In this document: in pieces, positions 29,463 to 40,242 of the stretch
Position numbering within the stretch: position 1 is the first letter of the stretch
Layout: each line of letters begins with the position of its first letter
Translations under genes and position numbers: made by a program
The notes under the pieces: model-generated
The model's input: only the letters and a program-made list of their open reading frames with translations
The model's database searches: none
What the model was told of the DNA's origin: nothing
Source: Litchfieldella anticariensis FP35 = DSM 16096
Lineage (GTDB): Bacteria > Pseudomonadota > Gammaproteobacteria > Pseudomonadales > Halomonadaceae
Assembly: GCF_000409775.1 (NCBI RefSeq)
Contig: NZ_KE332388.1
Span: 740,777-804,776, forward strand
DNA length: 64,000 nt
Reading direction: 5' to 3'

Positions 29463-29810
29463 AGACGTCTCTCCGAATGAAGATATTGTGTCAGTCTGCC
29501 CTCACCCGGGGGTGGAGGGGCGTGTGGCGCTCTTCAGTGCGGGCGTGACCTTCTTTGGGTCACATCTCCGTGGAAATATCTGATGTCGATGATTTACAGA
29601 ATGTAGCTAAGTTACAGAAACGTCCGCGGATCGTTCGAATTCAGGGCTCGAAGATACCGCAAACTGGCGCTCATGCCAATTAGGATGAACATGGAAACTT
29701 TTTCCATTTGCCTTGCTGCGGCGCAATAAACGCTATTTCAATGCACCGAATCAGGCTGGAATAGTGACATCAAAATGTAGCAAAACTACATGTCATTTCC
29801 TTTACATCGG
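29463..29810. other. Intergenic region upstream of aceE
   Basis: About 350 bp, AT-rich toward 29580-29810. It includes an inverted repeat ATGTAG (29775-29780) / CTACAT (29786-29791) close to the ampD stop, which could be a weak terminator of ampD or an operator. ATGTAG recurs near 29602. The promoter of aceEF must lie here. No gene seen. Confidence 0.5.
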
Positions 29811-30368
29811 TCATTTCTTCCCGAGGCAGCGCCGAAAGTAGGCCCAGTCGAAAGCCGGGCCAGGGTCGGTCTTGCGCATGGGGGCAATCTTCGCATGACT
29901 GGTGATACGCTCCTGCACTAACTTGGGGTAATGCGCGAGCAACTCTCGCGTAACCCGGGCCAAAGCACAATACTGGGCGTCGCGATAAGGGCTGATCTCG
30001 TCGCCTTCCAGTTCGATGCCGATCGAGAAATCGTTGAGCTCACTGCGTTCACGTTCCCCATCGAACCAACGCGAGCGACCGGCATGCCATGCCCGGCGAT
30101 CGAAAGGCACGAACTGCACACACTCACCATTGCGACGAATCAACAGGTGGGCCGAAACCTGCAGATGCGCGATCGTGGCGAAATAGGGATGGGCATCGGG
30201 ATCGAGCCGATTGGTGAAGAACTGCTCGATCTCTGGACCACCGAACTCACCGGGTGGCAGGCTGATCGAGTGCAGCACCAAGGTCGAGACTTCTCCTTCG
30301 GGCCGCGCATTGTGATTGGGCGATGCCTCTCGTCGTGCGTCGCTCCACCATCCTGATTCTATCGGCAT
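29811..30368 (-). CDS. ampD: 1,6-anhydro-MurNAc-L-alanine amidase AmpD
   Basis: A 185-residue cytosolic zinc amidase of the N-acetylmuramoyl-L-alanine amidase type 2 family, acting in cell-wall recycling and thereby on AmpR/AmpC signalling where present. Zinc ligands are visible as the histidine in VLHSISL, the histidine in ERITSHAKIAP and the aspartate in RKTDPGPAFDW; RAWHAGRS is also conserved. The ATG at 30368 gives the canonical MPIESGWW start. Divergent from nadC, as is common in gammaproteobacteria. Confidence 0.95.
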   Translation of the reverse strand: MPIESGWWSDARREASPNHNARPEGEVSTLVLHSISLPPGEFGGPEIEQFFTNRLDPDAHPYFATIAHLQVSAHLLIRRNGECVQFVPFDRRAWHAGRSRWFDGERERSELNDFSIGIELEGDEISPYRDAQYCALARVTRELLAHYPKLVQERITSHAKIAPMRKTDPGPAFDWAYFRRCLGKK

Positions 30369-30408
30369 GCTCTCCCCTGACGTCGACCCGATGAATTCCC
30401 TATAATGA

Positions 30409-31299
<891 letters not shown>

Positions 31300-31328
31300 G
31301 GCAACGCCCGAGAAGCGCTGAACGGCAG

Positions 31329-31348
31329 CACTGAATAAATCGACGAGC
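31329..31348. repeat. Partial copy of the 194-bp element end
   Basis: CACTGAATAAATCGACGAGC matches 3245-3264 at 19 of 20 bases. It sits between the convergent ends of nadC and the acetyltransferase gene, preceded by a related GAAGCGCTGAA. Only one end of the element is recognisable. Confidence 0.6.
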
Positions 31349-31352
31349 CAAC

Positions 31353-31877
31353 CTAGGTCTCCACTGCACCCAACTTCTTGCTCATTCTCAATCGCGGCAG
31401 GCTCTCGCCGCCGCGTTCCACCCACTCCTCGCCGTGACAGGTCCAGCCATGCTTCTTCAGACTCTCGCCCAGCACCAGGCTGGCTTCGATAGTCACACGC
31501 GATGCATCCTGTTCGAGCAGCAGACGCTCGGCATGGATCAACAAGGTTGAACCGATGCCCCGTCGTGCCAATGAAGACCAGACATACAGCGTCTCAATGC
31601 GTGCTCTGGAGATATCGAGTTCGAGAAAACCGACGCAACGCCCATCACAGGTTGCCACCAGTGTGGTGAAGAGCAACTGGCGAGCTGACCAAGCGCTGGC
31701 TTCACGCGGCAGCGCCGACGCCCAGGCCTCGCGCTGTGCAAGGCTATAGTGTGAGGCCGCTCCCTGCATCACCGCATGGTGAAAGACTTCAGCCTGGTCA
31801 GCTGCATCCCGCGGCACAGCCTCACGATAGCAAATACGGCCTGATGCGTTCGGTTTGGTCTTCGGCAGTTCAACCAT
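31353..31877 (-). CDS. GNAT-family N-acetyltransferase
   Basis: A 174-residue GNAT acetyltransferase. The central strand-turn-helix is visible as [31 protein letters not shown] (acetyl-CoA binding RRGIGS loop). The ATG at 31877 overlaps the end of mtnC by 8 bp, so it is the last gene of the methionine-salvage operon. Substrate unknown; operon position suggests a metabolite or side product of that pathway, but this is inference. Confidence 0.82.
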   Translation of the reverse strand: MVELPKTKPNASGRICYREAVPRDAADQAEVFHHAVMQGAASHYSLAQREAWASALPREASAWSARQLLFTTLVATCDGRCVGFLELDISRARIETLYVWSSLARRGIGSTLLIHAERLLLEQDASRVTIEASLVLGESLKKHGWTCHGEEWVERGGESLPRLRMSKKLGAVET

Positions 31878-32550
31878 CGAGAGGCACCGCATCGAAGTTT
31901 GCCGCTACGAAGTGGGCGCCGGTGGTCATGCCCGGCTCGCGTACCAACTGTACCGTACGTAGCCCGGCCTCGGCGGCGGCGTCCAGTTCGGCGACCACAT
32001 CCGAAAGAAACAACACCGACTCGGCCGGCTCGCCAATCACCTCCACGATGCGACGATAACTCGCCATCTCGCGCTTGGGCCCGGTGGTGGTATCGAAATA
32101 GCCCGTGAACAGCGACGTCAGATCGCCAGCATCCGAATGGGCGAACAGCAACTTCTGGGCCTGCACCGAACCAGAAGAATAGACATAGAGGGCGATACCA
32201 GCCTGGTGCCAACGCTGGAGCCCATCGACGGCATCCGGATAGACATGACCGGTAAAATCACCGTTACGATAGCCGCGTTCCCAGACCAGACCCTGCAAAG
32301 CCTTGAGCGGAGTCACCTTGCGATCGTCATCGATCCAACCCTCGAGGATAGCGATCACACGCTCAAGATCCGCCTCAGGTTCATCGGCAAGGTGGCGAAC
32401 AGCTTCGACCTGCTCGGCCACTACCGGTTCGTTGCCATGCTGGCGAACGAAGTCGCCCAGATGCCGACGTGCATAGGGGAACAACACCTCATGGACGAAG
32501 GCGATGGAACCGGTAGTGCCCTCGATATCGGTAACAATGGCACGAATCAT
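31870..32550 (-). CDS. mtnC: Enolase-phosphatase E1 MtnC
   Basis: A 226-residue HAD-superfamily enzyme of methionine salvage that enolises and dephosphorylates 2,3-diketo-5-methylthiopentyl-1-phosphate to acireductone. The N-terminal [15 protein letters not shown] with the nucleophile Asp, the [13 protein letters not shown] motif and the [12 protein letters not shown] motif are typical. Starts within the last codons of mtnD (4-bp ATGA overlap). Confidence 0.96.
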   Translation of the reverse strand: MIRAIVTDIEGTTGSIAFVHEVLFPYARRHLGDFVRQHGNEPVVAEQVEAVRHLADEPEADLERVIAILEGWIDDDRKVTPLKALQGLVWERGYRNGDFTGHVYPDAVDGLQRWHQAGIALYVYSSGSVQAQKLLFAHSDAGDLTSLFTGYFDTTTGPKREMASYRRIVEVIGEPAESVLFLSDVVAELDAAAEAGLRTVQLVREPGMTTGAHFVAANFDAVPLDG

Positions 32551-33134
32551 GCCGCTCCCCGCCCTTGCTCGGTAGGTAACGACTCGAAACGTGGGAAACG
32601 CGAAGCGATGGATTCACCGGTGAAGTTGGCCACCCACCCCTCGGTATTGGTGAACAGGCGAATCGCGGTGAAATCCGGCTTCGGCCCCATATCGAACCAA
32701 TGTGGAGTCCCTGCCGGTACCGACATCAAGTCGCCCGACGCACAACCGACCACATAGACCTTCTCACCCAAGTGCAGATAGAAGATTCCTTCGCCGCGCA
32801 CGAAGAAGCGCACCTCATCCTCGCTATGGCGGTGCTCGTCGAGGAACTTGGCACGCAGGGCGTTCTTGTCTGGATGATCCGGTGTCAGGCCGATGACATC
32901 GGCGGTGGCAAAACCGGATTCGGCCTTGAGCCGTGCCACATCGTCGGCATAGGCCGCCAGCACGGTGTCCTGATCGGCACCTGGAGCCAGTTCAGCATCC
33001 GTAGTCCAACGTTCGAAGCGAATCCCTTGCTCAGCCAGTTCCTGGGCGATGCGCTCGCCATCATGGGTGGTCAGCAGCGCTTCACCGGCATCGCTGACGC
33101 GATAGCTCTCGTGATAGATATGCAGGAAGCTCAT
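32547..33134 (-). CDS. mtnD: Acireductone dioxygenase MtnD
   Basis: A 195-residue cupin dioxygenase that converts acireductone and oxygen to the keto-acid precursor of methionine (Fe form) or off-pathway products (Ni form). Metal ligands are visible in [13 protein letters not shown] and the later histidine in GTPHWFDMG. Part of mtnB-mtnD-mtnC. Confidence 0.96.
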   Translation of the reverse strand: MSFLHIYHESYRVSDAGEALLTTHDGERIAQELAEQGIRFERWTTDAELAPGADQDTVLAAYADDVARLKAESGFATADVIGLTPDHPDKNALRAKFLDEHRHSEDEVRFFVRGEGIFYLHLGEKVYVVGCASGDLMSVPAGTPHWFDMGPKPDFTAIRLFTNTEGWVANFTGESIASRFPRFESLPTEQGRGAA

Positions 33135-33165
33135 TTTCTCTCCTTCCCCTTATTCCGGAATTGGC

Positions 33166-33783
33166 TCATCGCCGCAGGGCCAATTCGCACTCGAACAGAA
33201 AATCCAGGGCCTCGACATGACGTAGGCAAGCCGTCATGTTGCGAGCCCAGGTATAGAGGCCATGGCCTCGAATCAGGTAGGCACAGCACGTCTCATCGGC
33301 GAGCCGGGTTCGCACCGCCTCCGCCAAGGCCGCGATATCCTGAGTATTATCAAAGATAGGTATCGCCACGCGGGCCTCATGGGTGGTCACGCCTTCCAGC
33401 GCTTTCTGCAATTCATAGCCAGACAACCAAAGGGTAGCGGATGATTCCAGACGCGACAGCACCGTGGCTGCCCGCGAATGGGTATGCAGGATCGCACCGA
33501 TGAAAGAGTTGTCCTCGTAAAGCTGGCCGTGCAGACGTGCTTCGTCGGATGGCTTGAGAGAGCTGCCGAACGGTGTCGCTGCGAAATCGGTGACCATGAT
33601 GTCGGCTGGCGTCAGACACCCCTTGTGGCGACCGGACGCCGTCACCGCCATGTAACGATCGTCCAAGCGTACTGAAAAATTGCCGCCGGTGGCCGGTACC
33701 TGGCCGGCAGCATGCAGCTCACGCCCAGCCTCGACGATAGCCTGCTGAGCGCGGGCCAGATGTTCCAGATCGATCACCGTCAT
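33166..33783 (-). CDS. mtnB: Methylthioribulose-1-phosphate dehydratase MtnB
   Basis: A 205-residue class II aldolase-family zinc enzyme. Zinc ligands are seen in ILHTHSRAATV and IRGHGLYTWA, with TGGNFSVR near the N-terminus. It dehydrates methylthioribulose-1-phosphate in methionine salvage. The ATG at 33783 is preceded by GAGG; a GTG one codon earlier is also possible. First gene of the operon and divergent from trmO. MtnA and an aminotransferase are not in the window. Confidence 0.95.
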   Translation of the reverse strand: MTVIDLEHLARAQQAIVEAGRELHAAGQVPATGGNFSVRLDDRYMAVTASGRHKGCLTPADIMVTDFAATPFGSSLKPSDEARLHGQLYEDNSFIGAILHTHSRAATVLSRLESSATLWLSGYELQKALEGVTTHEARVAIPIFDNTQDIAALAEAVRTRLADETCCAYLIRGHGLYTWARNMTACLRHVEALDFLFECELALRR

Positions 33784-33893
33784 CACCTCACGGGCAAAAT
33801 ATCAGGCGCAGACTACACAAGCTCGCCCGCTACGCCAACTCATTCAGCGTTTCCTTATCGCGATGCTATCGCTGGCGCGGCATAATACCCGAC

Positions 33894-34655
33894 ATGACCG
33901 ACAAGACTTCACCCCGTATCAAGGCTGATTCACCTCCATCGTCCTTCACGTTGGACGCCATCGGACGTATCGAAAGCGACTACCCGGACAAGTTCGGCAT
34001 TCCCCGACAACCCGGTTTGGTCAGAGCCTCACGGGCCAGACTGGTGCTACTACCGCCTTACGATGATCCTCTCACTGTTCGTGCTCTGGAAGACTTCAGC
34101 CATCTGTGGCTGACCTTCGTCTTTCATCGTAGCCCCACACGCTGGACCCCGCTGGTACGCCCCCCACGGCTCGGAGGCAACGCCAAGGTCGGGGTGTTCG
34201 CCAGTCGCAGCACCCATCGTCCCAACCGCCTCGGGCTGTCGCTGGTGGAACTGACGGGAATCGACACTTCGAAGGGTGTGCGTCTCGGGCTGCGCGGCCA
34301 TGATCTGCTCGACGGCACCCCGGTGCTGGATATCAAGCCTTATTTGCCTTGGGCGGAATCTCTGCCCGAAGCACGCACTGGCTTCGCCCCCGAGGCCCCG
34401 CCCCAGCGGCCCGTCGTCTTCACTTCCGAGGTCGAGGCCATGCTTGCTGCACGCTCCGACGGCGACTCCCTGCGCGAACTGATCACGCAGGTGCTCGCTC
34501 AAGACCCTCGCCCGGCCTATCGAAACGGCGTCGAAGACCGCAGATACGGCCTACGCCTACGCGATGTGGATGTGCGCTTCCGTGCTGAAGCGGATGCCAG
34601 CGGCGAGATCATCCTGCGGGTCGTGGAAGTCGTAAACGTCCGAGGGGGCCCTTAG
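33894..34655 (+). CDS. trmO: tRNA (t6A37-N6)-methyltransferase TrmO
   Basis: A 253-residue TsaA-type beta-barrel methyltransferase that methylates t6A37 of tRNA-Thr. Recognised by DKFGIPRQPGLV, RSTHRPNRLGLSLVEL and the GHDLLDGTPVLDIKPYLPW block, plus a C-terminal domain to about 250. Divergent from mtnB. Its stop codon lies in the loop of a strong terminator. Confidence 0.93.
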   Translation: MTDKTSPRIKADSPPSSFTLDAIGRIESDYPDKFGIPRQPGLVRASRARLVLLPPYDDPLTVRALEDFSHLWLTFVFHRSPTRWTPLVRPPRLGGNAKVGVFASRSTHRPNRLGLSLVELTGIDTSKGVRLGLRGHDLLDGTPVLDIKPYLPWAESLPEARTGFAPEAPPQRPVVFTSEVEAMLAARSDGDSLRELITQVLAQDPRPAYRNGVEDRRYGLRLRDVDVRFRAEADASGEIILRVVEVVNVRGGP

Positions 34656-34673
34656 GCCCCCTCGGTTTCGTTT
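34640..34673 (+). terminator. Intrinsic terminator of trmO
   Basis: CCGAGGGGGCC (34640-34650) pairs with GGCCCCCTCGG (34655-34665) around CTTA, followed by TTTCGTTT. It covers the trmO stop and also separates the convergent purC gene. Confidence 0.85.
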
Positions 34674-34675
34674 GA

Positions 34676-35389
34676 TCACCCGAAGTCGACACCGATCCGC
34701 CGTCCCACTTCCTCATAAGCTTCAATGACACCGCCAAGCCCTTGGCGGAAGCGGTCCTTGTCGAGCTTCTCGCGGGTGCTGGCATCCCACAGGCGGCAGC
34801 CGTCGGGTGAGAATTCATCGCCGAGCACGATCTGGCCATGGAACAAGCCAAACTCGAGCTTGTAGTCGACCAGCAGCATGCCGCCGGCCTCGAACAATGC
34901 CTTGAGGACATCGTTGACCTTGAAGGTCAGTGCCTTCATTTCGGCAAGCTGTTCCGGCGTCGCCCAGCCGAAGGTTTCGGCCAGCGATTCGTTGATCATC
35001 GGGTCGTGCTGTTCATCGTTCTTGAGGAACAGCTCGAAAGTCGGAGGATTGAGTTCCAGGCCTTCCTCGACTCCCAGGCGTCGGCACAGGCTGCCGGCGG
35101 AGAGATTGCGCACCACGCACTCCACCGGGATCATGTCGAGATTCTTGACCACACACTCGGTGTCGGACAACAACTGCTCGAAGTGAGTGGGAATCCCCGC
35201 GTCCCCGAGCTTGTCCATGATGAAGGCATTGAACTTGTTGTTGACCATACCCTTGCGTGCCAGGGCTTCCTTCTTCTGGCCGTCGAAGGCACTGGTGTCG
35301 TCACGAAAGTGCAGGATAAGACGATCGGGATCGTCGGTGTGATAGACCGACTTGGCCTTGCCGGCATAGAGCTCTTGACGCTTTTCCAT
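34676..35389 (-). CDS. purC: SAICAR synthetase PurC
   Basis: A 237-residue enzyme of purine synthesis joining aspartate to CAIR. Conserved [39 protein letters not shown] and [12 protein letters not shown] are present. The ATG at 35389 follows GGAG; the long in-frame extension upstream overlaps the MBL gene and is not real. Last gene of dapA-bamC-MBL-purC, an order often seen in gammaproteobacteria. Confidence 0.96.
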   Translation of the reverse strand: MEKRQELYAGKAKSVYHTDDPDRLILHFRDDTSAFDGQKKEALARKGMVNNKFNAFIMDKLGDAGIPTHFEQLLSDTECVVKNLDMIPVECVVRNLSAGSLCRRLGVEEGLELNPPTFELFLKNDEQHDPMINESLAETFGWATPEQLAEMKALTFKVNDVLKALFEAGGMLLVDYKLEFGLFHGQIVLGDEFSPDGCRLWDASTREKLDKDRFRQGLGGVIEAYEEVGRRIGVDFG

Positions 35390-35411
35390 GGGGGTCTCCG
35401 AAAATTGTGGC

Positions 35412-36215
35412 TCAGTTGACAGTCTGCCAATCCAGGCCCAAGTCCTGTGCAGCCACCAGTAACCGCGATTCATCGCCATCGAGCAAGGGTACCAGGGTTT
35501 CCAATACCAACTCGGGGCGGTTGTTATGTTCCGATAGATGCGAACAGACGATACGTTGTAGTCGATCCAACCCAAGTTCCTTGAGTAGTTTCGCTGCTTG
35601 GACATTGGCCAGATGTCCCCAATCACCACCGACCCGTCGCTTGAGCCGTGGTGGATAAGGTCCTTCGGCCAGCATGCCTCGATCGTGGTTGCATTCCAGG
35701 ATCAAGGCATCGCAGCCTTGAAAGGCCTCTGTCACATGGGCGCTGGGATGCCCCAGGTCAGTCAACACGCCAAGACAACGGTCACGCGCCTGAAAACGAA
35801 ACTGTACTGGCTCCCGAGCATCGTGGGGCACCGTCACCGGATCGATGACGAGCCCCTTGATGGCAAATCGCGCCTGGGGCGTAATCCAGTGATGGCGAGG
35901 TACTTCACCCAGACGCCCGGATAGCCAGCTTCCGGGGGTGAGATACACCGGTAGTCCATGGCGCCGAGCCAAGGCACCGACCCCGCCGATATGATCGCCG
36001 TGCTCGTGAGTGACCAAAATCGCCTCGAGCTGACGCGGATGCAGCCCTAATCGTGCCAGGCGACGCTCGGTATCACGCATGCCGAAGCCGCAATCGACCA
36101 GCACATGGGTTTCCCCATCGCTGATCAGGGTGGCATTGCCCTTGCTACCACTTCCCAAGGAAGCGAAGCTGAGCGACTGGGGGGCCGGCATACCGGTATC
36201 TACCCCACCCACCAT
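35412..36215 (-). CDS. MBL-fold metallo-hydrolase
   Basis: A 267-residue metallo-beta-lactamase-fold protein of the YycJ/WalJ-like group. The metal-binding [11 protein letters not shown] motif (about residues 58-68) is clear; [13 protein letters not shown] starts the fold and [10 protein letters not shown] lies near the C-terminus. The group is thought to include exonuclease-like hydrolases. The start overlaps the bamC stop (TGATG), so they are translationally coupled. Confidence 0.87.
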   Translation of the reverse strand: MVGGVDTGMPAPQSLSFASLGSGSKGNATLISDGETHVLVDCGFGMRDTERRLARLGLHPRQLEAILVTHEHGDHIGGVGALARRHGLPVYLTPGSWLSGRLGEVPRHHWITPQARFAIKGLVIDPVTVPHDAREPVQFRFQARDRCLGVLTDLGHPSAHVTEAFQGCDALILECNHDRGMLAEGPYPPRLKRRVGGDWGHLANVQAAKLLKELGLDRLQRIVCSHLSEHNNRPELVLETLVPLLDGDESRLLVAAQDLGLDWQTVN

Positions 36216-37180
36216 CAACGCAGCAGGGCCGCCACGCGCTCGAGAAGCTCACGAGTATCATCGGACGAGAAGTCACGCTCACTCTCGTTACTTACCCGTA
36301 CCACGGTCTGGTTGCTTCCGGCTGGCTCCAGCGTCAAACGCAGGCGAGCGGGAGACTGGTCGGTCACCGGACTCAGCAGGGTCGACAGGAACCCCCCTTC
36401 GCGCTTGGACCGAGTCTTGTACTCGACAACGAAATCACGGGCCCCGGAATTGCGTTCGAGCAGCAGTTCGCGATCTTCCTGATTGAAATGACTCTCGAGC
36501 TGATAACCGAGCTCAGCCCAAGCTTGCTGAGGTTCGGCGTCCAGCACCAGCAACCATTCGTCATTCCGATAATCAAGCCGGACACGATCGGGGTCGTATG
36601 CCATTTGCTGACTGGCCAATGCCGAGGCACTGGCTGTCTGGCTCTGCCCACTAAGATAATTATTCAGCGACGCCAGGCAATCGGCGTGGGGACGCCCAGC
36701 CTGCTCACAACGCACTTCACTGGAACCGGACCGCAGCCCCGAACGAACACTGAGACGACCACGAGTCGTTTCCAGCACTCCACGACGGGGGTCACTGGCA
36801 GTGACGTTCATTCCCTGGCGGCGCGCAAAATCTTCCAATTGTGGCCACACCATATTCGGTGCCGCATTCACCACCAACCAGCTATCCCCAGCGATATCGC
36901 GGCGTTCCACGTCGCCGCTGCGCCGCGAACGCGTCACTTCCTCGGGACGTGGTGCGCTGAACCCGTCTTCTGAAGCTACGAAATCGCTGCTGGCCTGGGG
37001 CACCGGCATGGTATTGCCGTAATGCGACTCATCGCGAGACTCCGGTAATACCAGCGGAGCGCTGGATGTGGCTTCGACATAGTCGATATTGCGGTCGTGA
37101 TAGTAGCCTTCGCGCGCACACCCGGTCGCCACCAGGGCGATCGATACCACCAGCGGCATCCATTTCAGCGCAGGATTCAT
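36215..37180 (-). CDS. bamC: Outer membrane assembly lipoprotein BamC
   Basis: A 321-residue lipoprotein with a signal peptide ending in a lipobox-like LVATGC (Cys21), followed by the unstructured segment containing NIDYVEATSSAPLVLPE, a BamC hallmark, and two helix-grip domains (about 100-200 and 220-321). Accessory part of the BAM outer-membrane insertion machinery. The ATG at 37180 is preceded by AGGTGG. Between dapA and the MBL gene, as expected. Confidence 0.92.
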   Translation of the reverse strand: MNPALKWMPLVVSIALVATGCAREGYYHDRNIDYVEATSSAPLVLPESRDESHYGNTMPVPQASSDFVASEDGFSAPRPEEVTRSRRSGDVERRDIAGDSWLVVNAAPNMVWPQLEDFARRQGMNVTASDPRRGVLETTRGRLSVRSGLRSGSSEVRCEQAGRPHADCLASLNNYLSGQSQTASASALASQQMAYDPDRVRLDYRNDEWLLVLDAEPQQAWAELGYQLESHFNQEDRELLLERNSGARDFVVEYKTRSKREGGFLSTLLSPVTDQSPARLRLTLEPAGSNQTVVRVSNESERDFSSDDTRELLERVAALLR

Positions 37181-37224
37181 GCATCCACCTTGAGTCGTCT
37201 GTCTACGGTTTGGAAAAGCGGGGA

Positions 37225-38109
37225 TCAAGCCTCGATCACGCCAGCGAGCTGCAAGGCTTCACCAACCGTGGAATGATATTTTTCGGATAGCCAAGTCAAC
37301 GGCAGGCGAATGCCCGCCTCGGCATAACCCATTCGGTTCAGGGCCCATTTGACGGGGATCGGATTGGCTTCCACCCCCAACACGGTGTGCAAAGGCATCA
37401 GCCGGGTATTGATCTGGTGAGCCGTCTCGGTATCGCCGGCAACCGCTGCGACGCACAGCTCATGCATGGCACGCGGTGCCACGTTGGCGGTTACCGAGAT
37501 ATCACCATCCCCCCCCATCAGCATGAAGTCGCAGGCCGTGGCGTCATCGCCGGAATAGAGCATGAAACCACTGCCCTTGAGACGCTCGATCAAATCTTCG
37601 GCGCGCTCGAGGTTGCCGGTGGCGTCTTTCAAGCCGACGATGTTGTCGAGTTCTGCCAAGCGGAAGACGGTCTCGTTATAGAGATCCGAACAGGTGCGCC
37701 CCGGTACGTTGTACAGAATCACCGGCAGATTGGCGCCTTCGGCCACGGCCTTGAAATGCTGGTAAAGGCCCTCCTGGGTCGGCTTGTTGTAGTAGGGACA
37801 GACCGATAGGCAGTAATCGGCTCCTACCTCCTTGGCATAACGTGCCAGCTCTACCGCCTCGGAGGTGGCGTTGGCACCGGTACCGGCGATGACCGGAATA
37901 CGCCCGGCGACCTCTTCCACCACGGTGCGAATCACATCGAAGTGCTCGGCGAACGACATGGTGGTGGGCTCCCCCGTGGTGCCGGCAGCGACGATGGCGT
38001 CCGTCCCGTTCTCGAGGTGGAAGTTCACCAGACGACGCAGCGCCTCCCAATCGATCTCGCCAGAGACCTTCATCGGTGTCGCCAGGGCGACGATGCTGCC
38101 TGTGATCAT
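37225..38109 (-). CDS. dapA: 4-hydroxy-tetrahydrodipicolinate synthase DapA
   Basis: A 294-residue Class I aldolase-like enzyme, first committed step of lysine and diaminopimelate synthesis. The GTTGEPTTM loop, active-site tyrosine in ILYNVPGRT, Schiff-base lysine in [11 protein letters not shown] and [12 protein letters not shown] are seen. The ATG at 38109 gives [13 protein letters not shown]. First gene of the dapA-bamC-MBL-purC operon. Confidence 0.97.
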   Translation of the reverse strand: MITGSIVALATPMKVSGEIDWEALRRLVNFHLENGTDAIVAAGTTGEPTTMSFAEHFDVIRTVVEEVAGRIPVIAGTGANATSEAVELARYAKEVGADYCLSVCPYYNKPTQEGLYQHFKAVAEGANLPVILYNVPGRTCSDLYNETVFRLAELDNIVGLKDATGNLERAEDLIERLKGSGFMLYSGDDATACDFMLMGGDGDISVTANVAPRAMHELCVAAVAGDTETAHQINTRLMPLHTVLGVEANPIPVKWALNRMGYAEAGIRLPLTWLSEKYHSTVGEALQLAGVIEA

Positions 38110-38295
38110 TCTGAGGATCCTCTTCGTTCTATTGACGCTCAAAGCAAGGCATGCCAAGGGCTAAATGGTACTCAGGCGATGAAAGCCTGTACAGCGGGCA
38201 ATGCCGTTGTATCGTATCGACTTTACAGCGGCTCGGTGGTTGCGTGTAATCGGAACCGCTTCGCCATGCGTTTCAACCAGTCAAAGGAGCCCTAG

Positions 38296-38769
38296 ATGAG
38301 CATTACGCTTGGACAACCGGTACCCGATTTCACCGCCCAGGCCACCGGTGACACCACCTTCATTCTGTCGGAGCTGAAGGGCAAACAAGTCGTGATCTAC
38401 TTCTACCCCAAGGCCAGCACTCCTGGCTGCACCACCGAAGGTGGCGATTTCCGTGACCGCAAGAACGCCTTCGATGCCGCCAACACCATGATCCTGGGCG
38501 TCTCCCGGGACGGCCTTCGTGCCCAGGAAAACTTCAAGACCAAACAGGGTTTCAACTTCGAGTTGATCTCTGACAAGGATGAAACCGTCTGCCAACTGTT
38601 CGATGTGATCAAACTCAAGAAGCTCTATGGCAAAGAACACCTGGGTATCGAACGTAGCACTTTCCTGATCGACAAGGACGGCAAGCTGGCACGTGAGTGG
38701 CGGAAGGTCAAGGTGGCTGGACATGCCGATGAGGTCCTAGAGGCTGCCCAGACTCTCCACGCCAGCTGA
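38296..38769 (+). CDS. bcp: Peroxiredoxin, Bcp/PrxQ type
   Basis: A 157-residue thiol peroxidase reducing hydroperoxides. The peroxidatic Cys45 is in STPGCTTEGGDFRD. The position equivalent to the resolving Cys50 of E. coli Bcp is glycine, so the enzyme may use another cysteine (Cys95 region, ETVCQLF) or work as a 1-Cys enzyme. AAGGAG precedes the ATG. Divergent from dapA. Confidence 0.92.
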   Translation: MSITLGQPVPDFTAQATGDTTFILSELKGKQVVIYFYPKASTPGCTTEGGDFRDRKNAFDAANTMILGVSRDGLRAQENFKTKQGFNFELISDKDETVCQLFDVIKLKKLYGKEHLGIERSTFLIDKDGKLAREWRKVKVAGHADEVLEAAQTLHAS

Positions 38770-38771
38770 CA

Positions 38772-39872
38772 TCACTCTTCGGACAGTACTTCCACGGCTT
38801 GGTGCTCGCTATGCCCTTTGATGCCACGGGGCCAAGCCTGCACCAAGGCCTTCAACAGAGTCGCCAGGGGAATGGCGAAGAAGATACCCCAAAATCCCCA
38901 AATCCCGCCAAAGAACAGTACCGCCAGAATGATCGATACCGGGTGGAGGTTGACTGCCTCAGAGAACAGAATCGGCACCAGCACGTTACCGTCGAGAGCC
39001 TGGATGACGCCATAGGCGACCACGACATAGAAAAACTGGTCGCTGATGCCGAAGTGGAACCCTGCTACCGCCGCCACCGGCAGCGTGGCCACCGCCGCGC
39101 CGATATAGGGCACCAGGACCGAAAGCCCCACGGACAGCGCCAGTAGCGCCGAATAAGGCAGGCCGAAGAAGGCAAAGGTCAGGAAAGCGACGCTACCGAC
39201 AATGATGATCTCGACGAACTTGCCGCGCACGTAGTTGGCGATCTGATCATCCATTTCCTGCCAGATGCGGGTCATCAAGGTACGCTTCTGGGGCAGCAGC
39301 GACAGCATGAAACCGACCAGCCGGTCACTATCCTTGAGCATGAAGAATACCAGGATCGGTACCAGTACCAGATAGATGATCAGTGCCAGGACATTGCCCA
39401 GCGACGCCAGCGATAGTGTCAGGGCACGCTGCCCCACCTGGGTCAGCTCACGACCAGCCGCGCCTATCCAGTCTTGGATTTGATCGGGCGTCACCAGATT
39501 GGGGTAGCGCGCCTGGAGGTCGTCCAGCAGTTCCTGGCCACTGGCGAACATCCGCGGTGTCTCTTGCACCAAGCTGACCAACTGATTCCAGATCAGAGGC
39601 ATGACGATGAAGGCCATCGCCAACAGGATGCCAATGAAGCCCAGGAAGATCAGTATCACCGCCAGCAAATGGGGGATGCCACGCCGCTCGAGCCAGCTCA
39701 CAGCACCCTGTAGCAGGAAAGCGATCACCAGCGAGGTGAAGAACGGCGCCAGCATACGCCCCAGCCAGATCACGATGGCGAATCCCAATACCAATACCAC
39801 CAGCAGGATCACCGCCTCTTCGTCGGAGAAGTAGTGCTCGACCCAGCCCTTGAATACTGAGCGCAAGGTCAT
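38772..39872 (-). CDS. AI-2E-family permease (PerM-like)
   Basis: A 366-residue inner-membrane protein with about eight helices and the family's long soluble segment after helix 3 (about 95-150). Members of this family include PerM, TqsA and Na+/H+ antiporter-like proteins; the substrate here cannot be assigned. Overlaps the TusA-like gene by 4 bp (ATGA) and runs convergent to bcp, with 2 bp between the stops. Confidence 0.87.
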   Translation of the reverse strand: MTLRSVFKGWVEHYFSDEEAVILLVVLVLGFAIVIWLGRMLAPFFTSLVIAFLLQGAVSWLERRGIPHLLAVILIFLGFIGILLAMAFIVMPLIWNQLVSLVQETPRMFASGQELLDDLQARYPNLVTPDQIQDWIGAAGRELTQVGQRALTLSLASLGNVLALIIYLVLVPILVFFMLKDSDRLVGFMLSLLPQKRTLMTRIWQEMDDQIANYVRGKFVEIIIVGSVAFLTFAFFGLPYSALLALSVGLSVLVPYIGAAVATLPVAAVAGFHFGISDQFFYVVVAYGVIQALDGNVLVPILFSEAVNLHPVSIILAVLFFGGIWGFWGIFFAIPLATLLKALVQAWPRGIKGHSEHQAVEVLSEE

Positions 39873-40117
39873 GCCCTTGGCTCCCCACCCTTGCGGACCC
39901 AGTAATGGTAGACTTCACCCCGCTCTTCACGGGCCGGCATCTCGTGTTCGCTCTGAGCGATGAACGATTCAAAATCGCGCCATGAACCTGCGTCGGTAGC
40001 CATGACCTCCAGCAGTTGCCCGGCTTGCATGCGTGACAAGGCCTGCTTGGCTTTCAGCAAAGGCAAGGGGCAAGGCAGGCCACGGGCGTCGAGCACATCG
40101 TCAGGTTGCAGGGCCAT
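39869..40117 (-). CDS. TusA-family sulfurtransferase
   Basis: An 82-residue TusA/SirA-like protein with the CPxP motif (LDARGLPCPLPLLKAKQAL, Cys16) that carries persulfide sulfur in this family. Coupled to the AI-2E-type permease, a pairing seen in other gammaproteobacteria but without known reason. Distinct from the single dedicated tusA; specific function uncertain. Confidence 0.87.
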   Translation of the reverse strand: MALQPDDVLDARGLPCPLPLLKAKQALSRMQAGQLLEVMATDAGSWRDFESFIAQSEHEMPAREERGEVYHYWVRKGGEPRA

Positions 40118-40242
40118 GCAAACTCCCGGAAAAATGTGGGGCAGAGATGCCAGACATCTGGCAATGGAATTTCTTGGAATTTAAAGGCACTTTGACCAAT
40201 GAATCAATGTCAGAGAAGCGTCCGGGTTAAACGAGGCAACCC

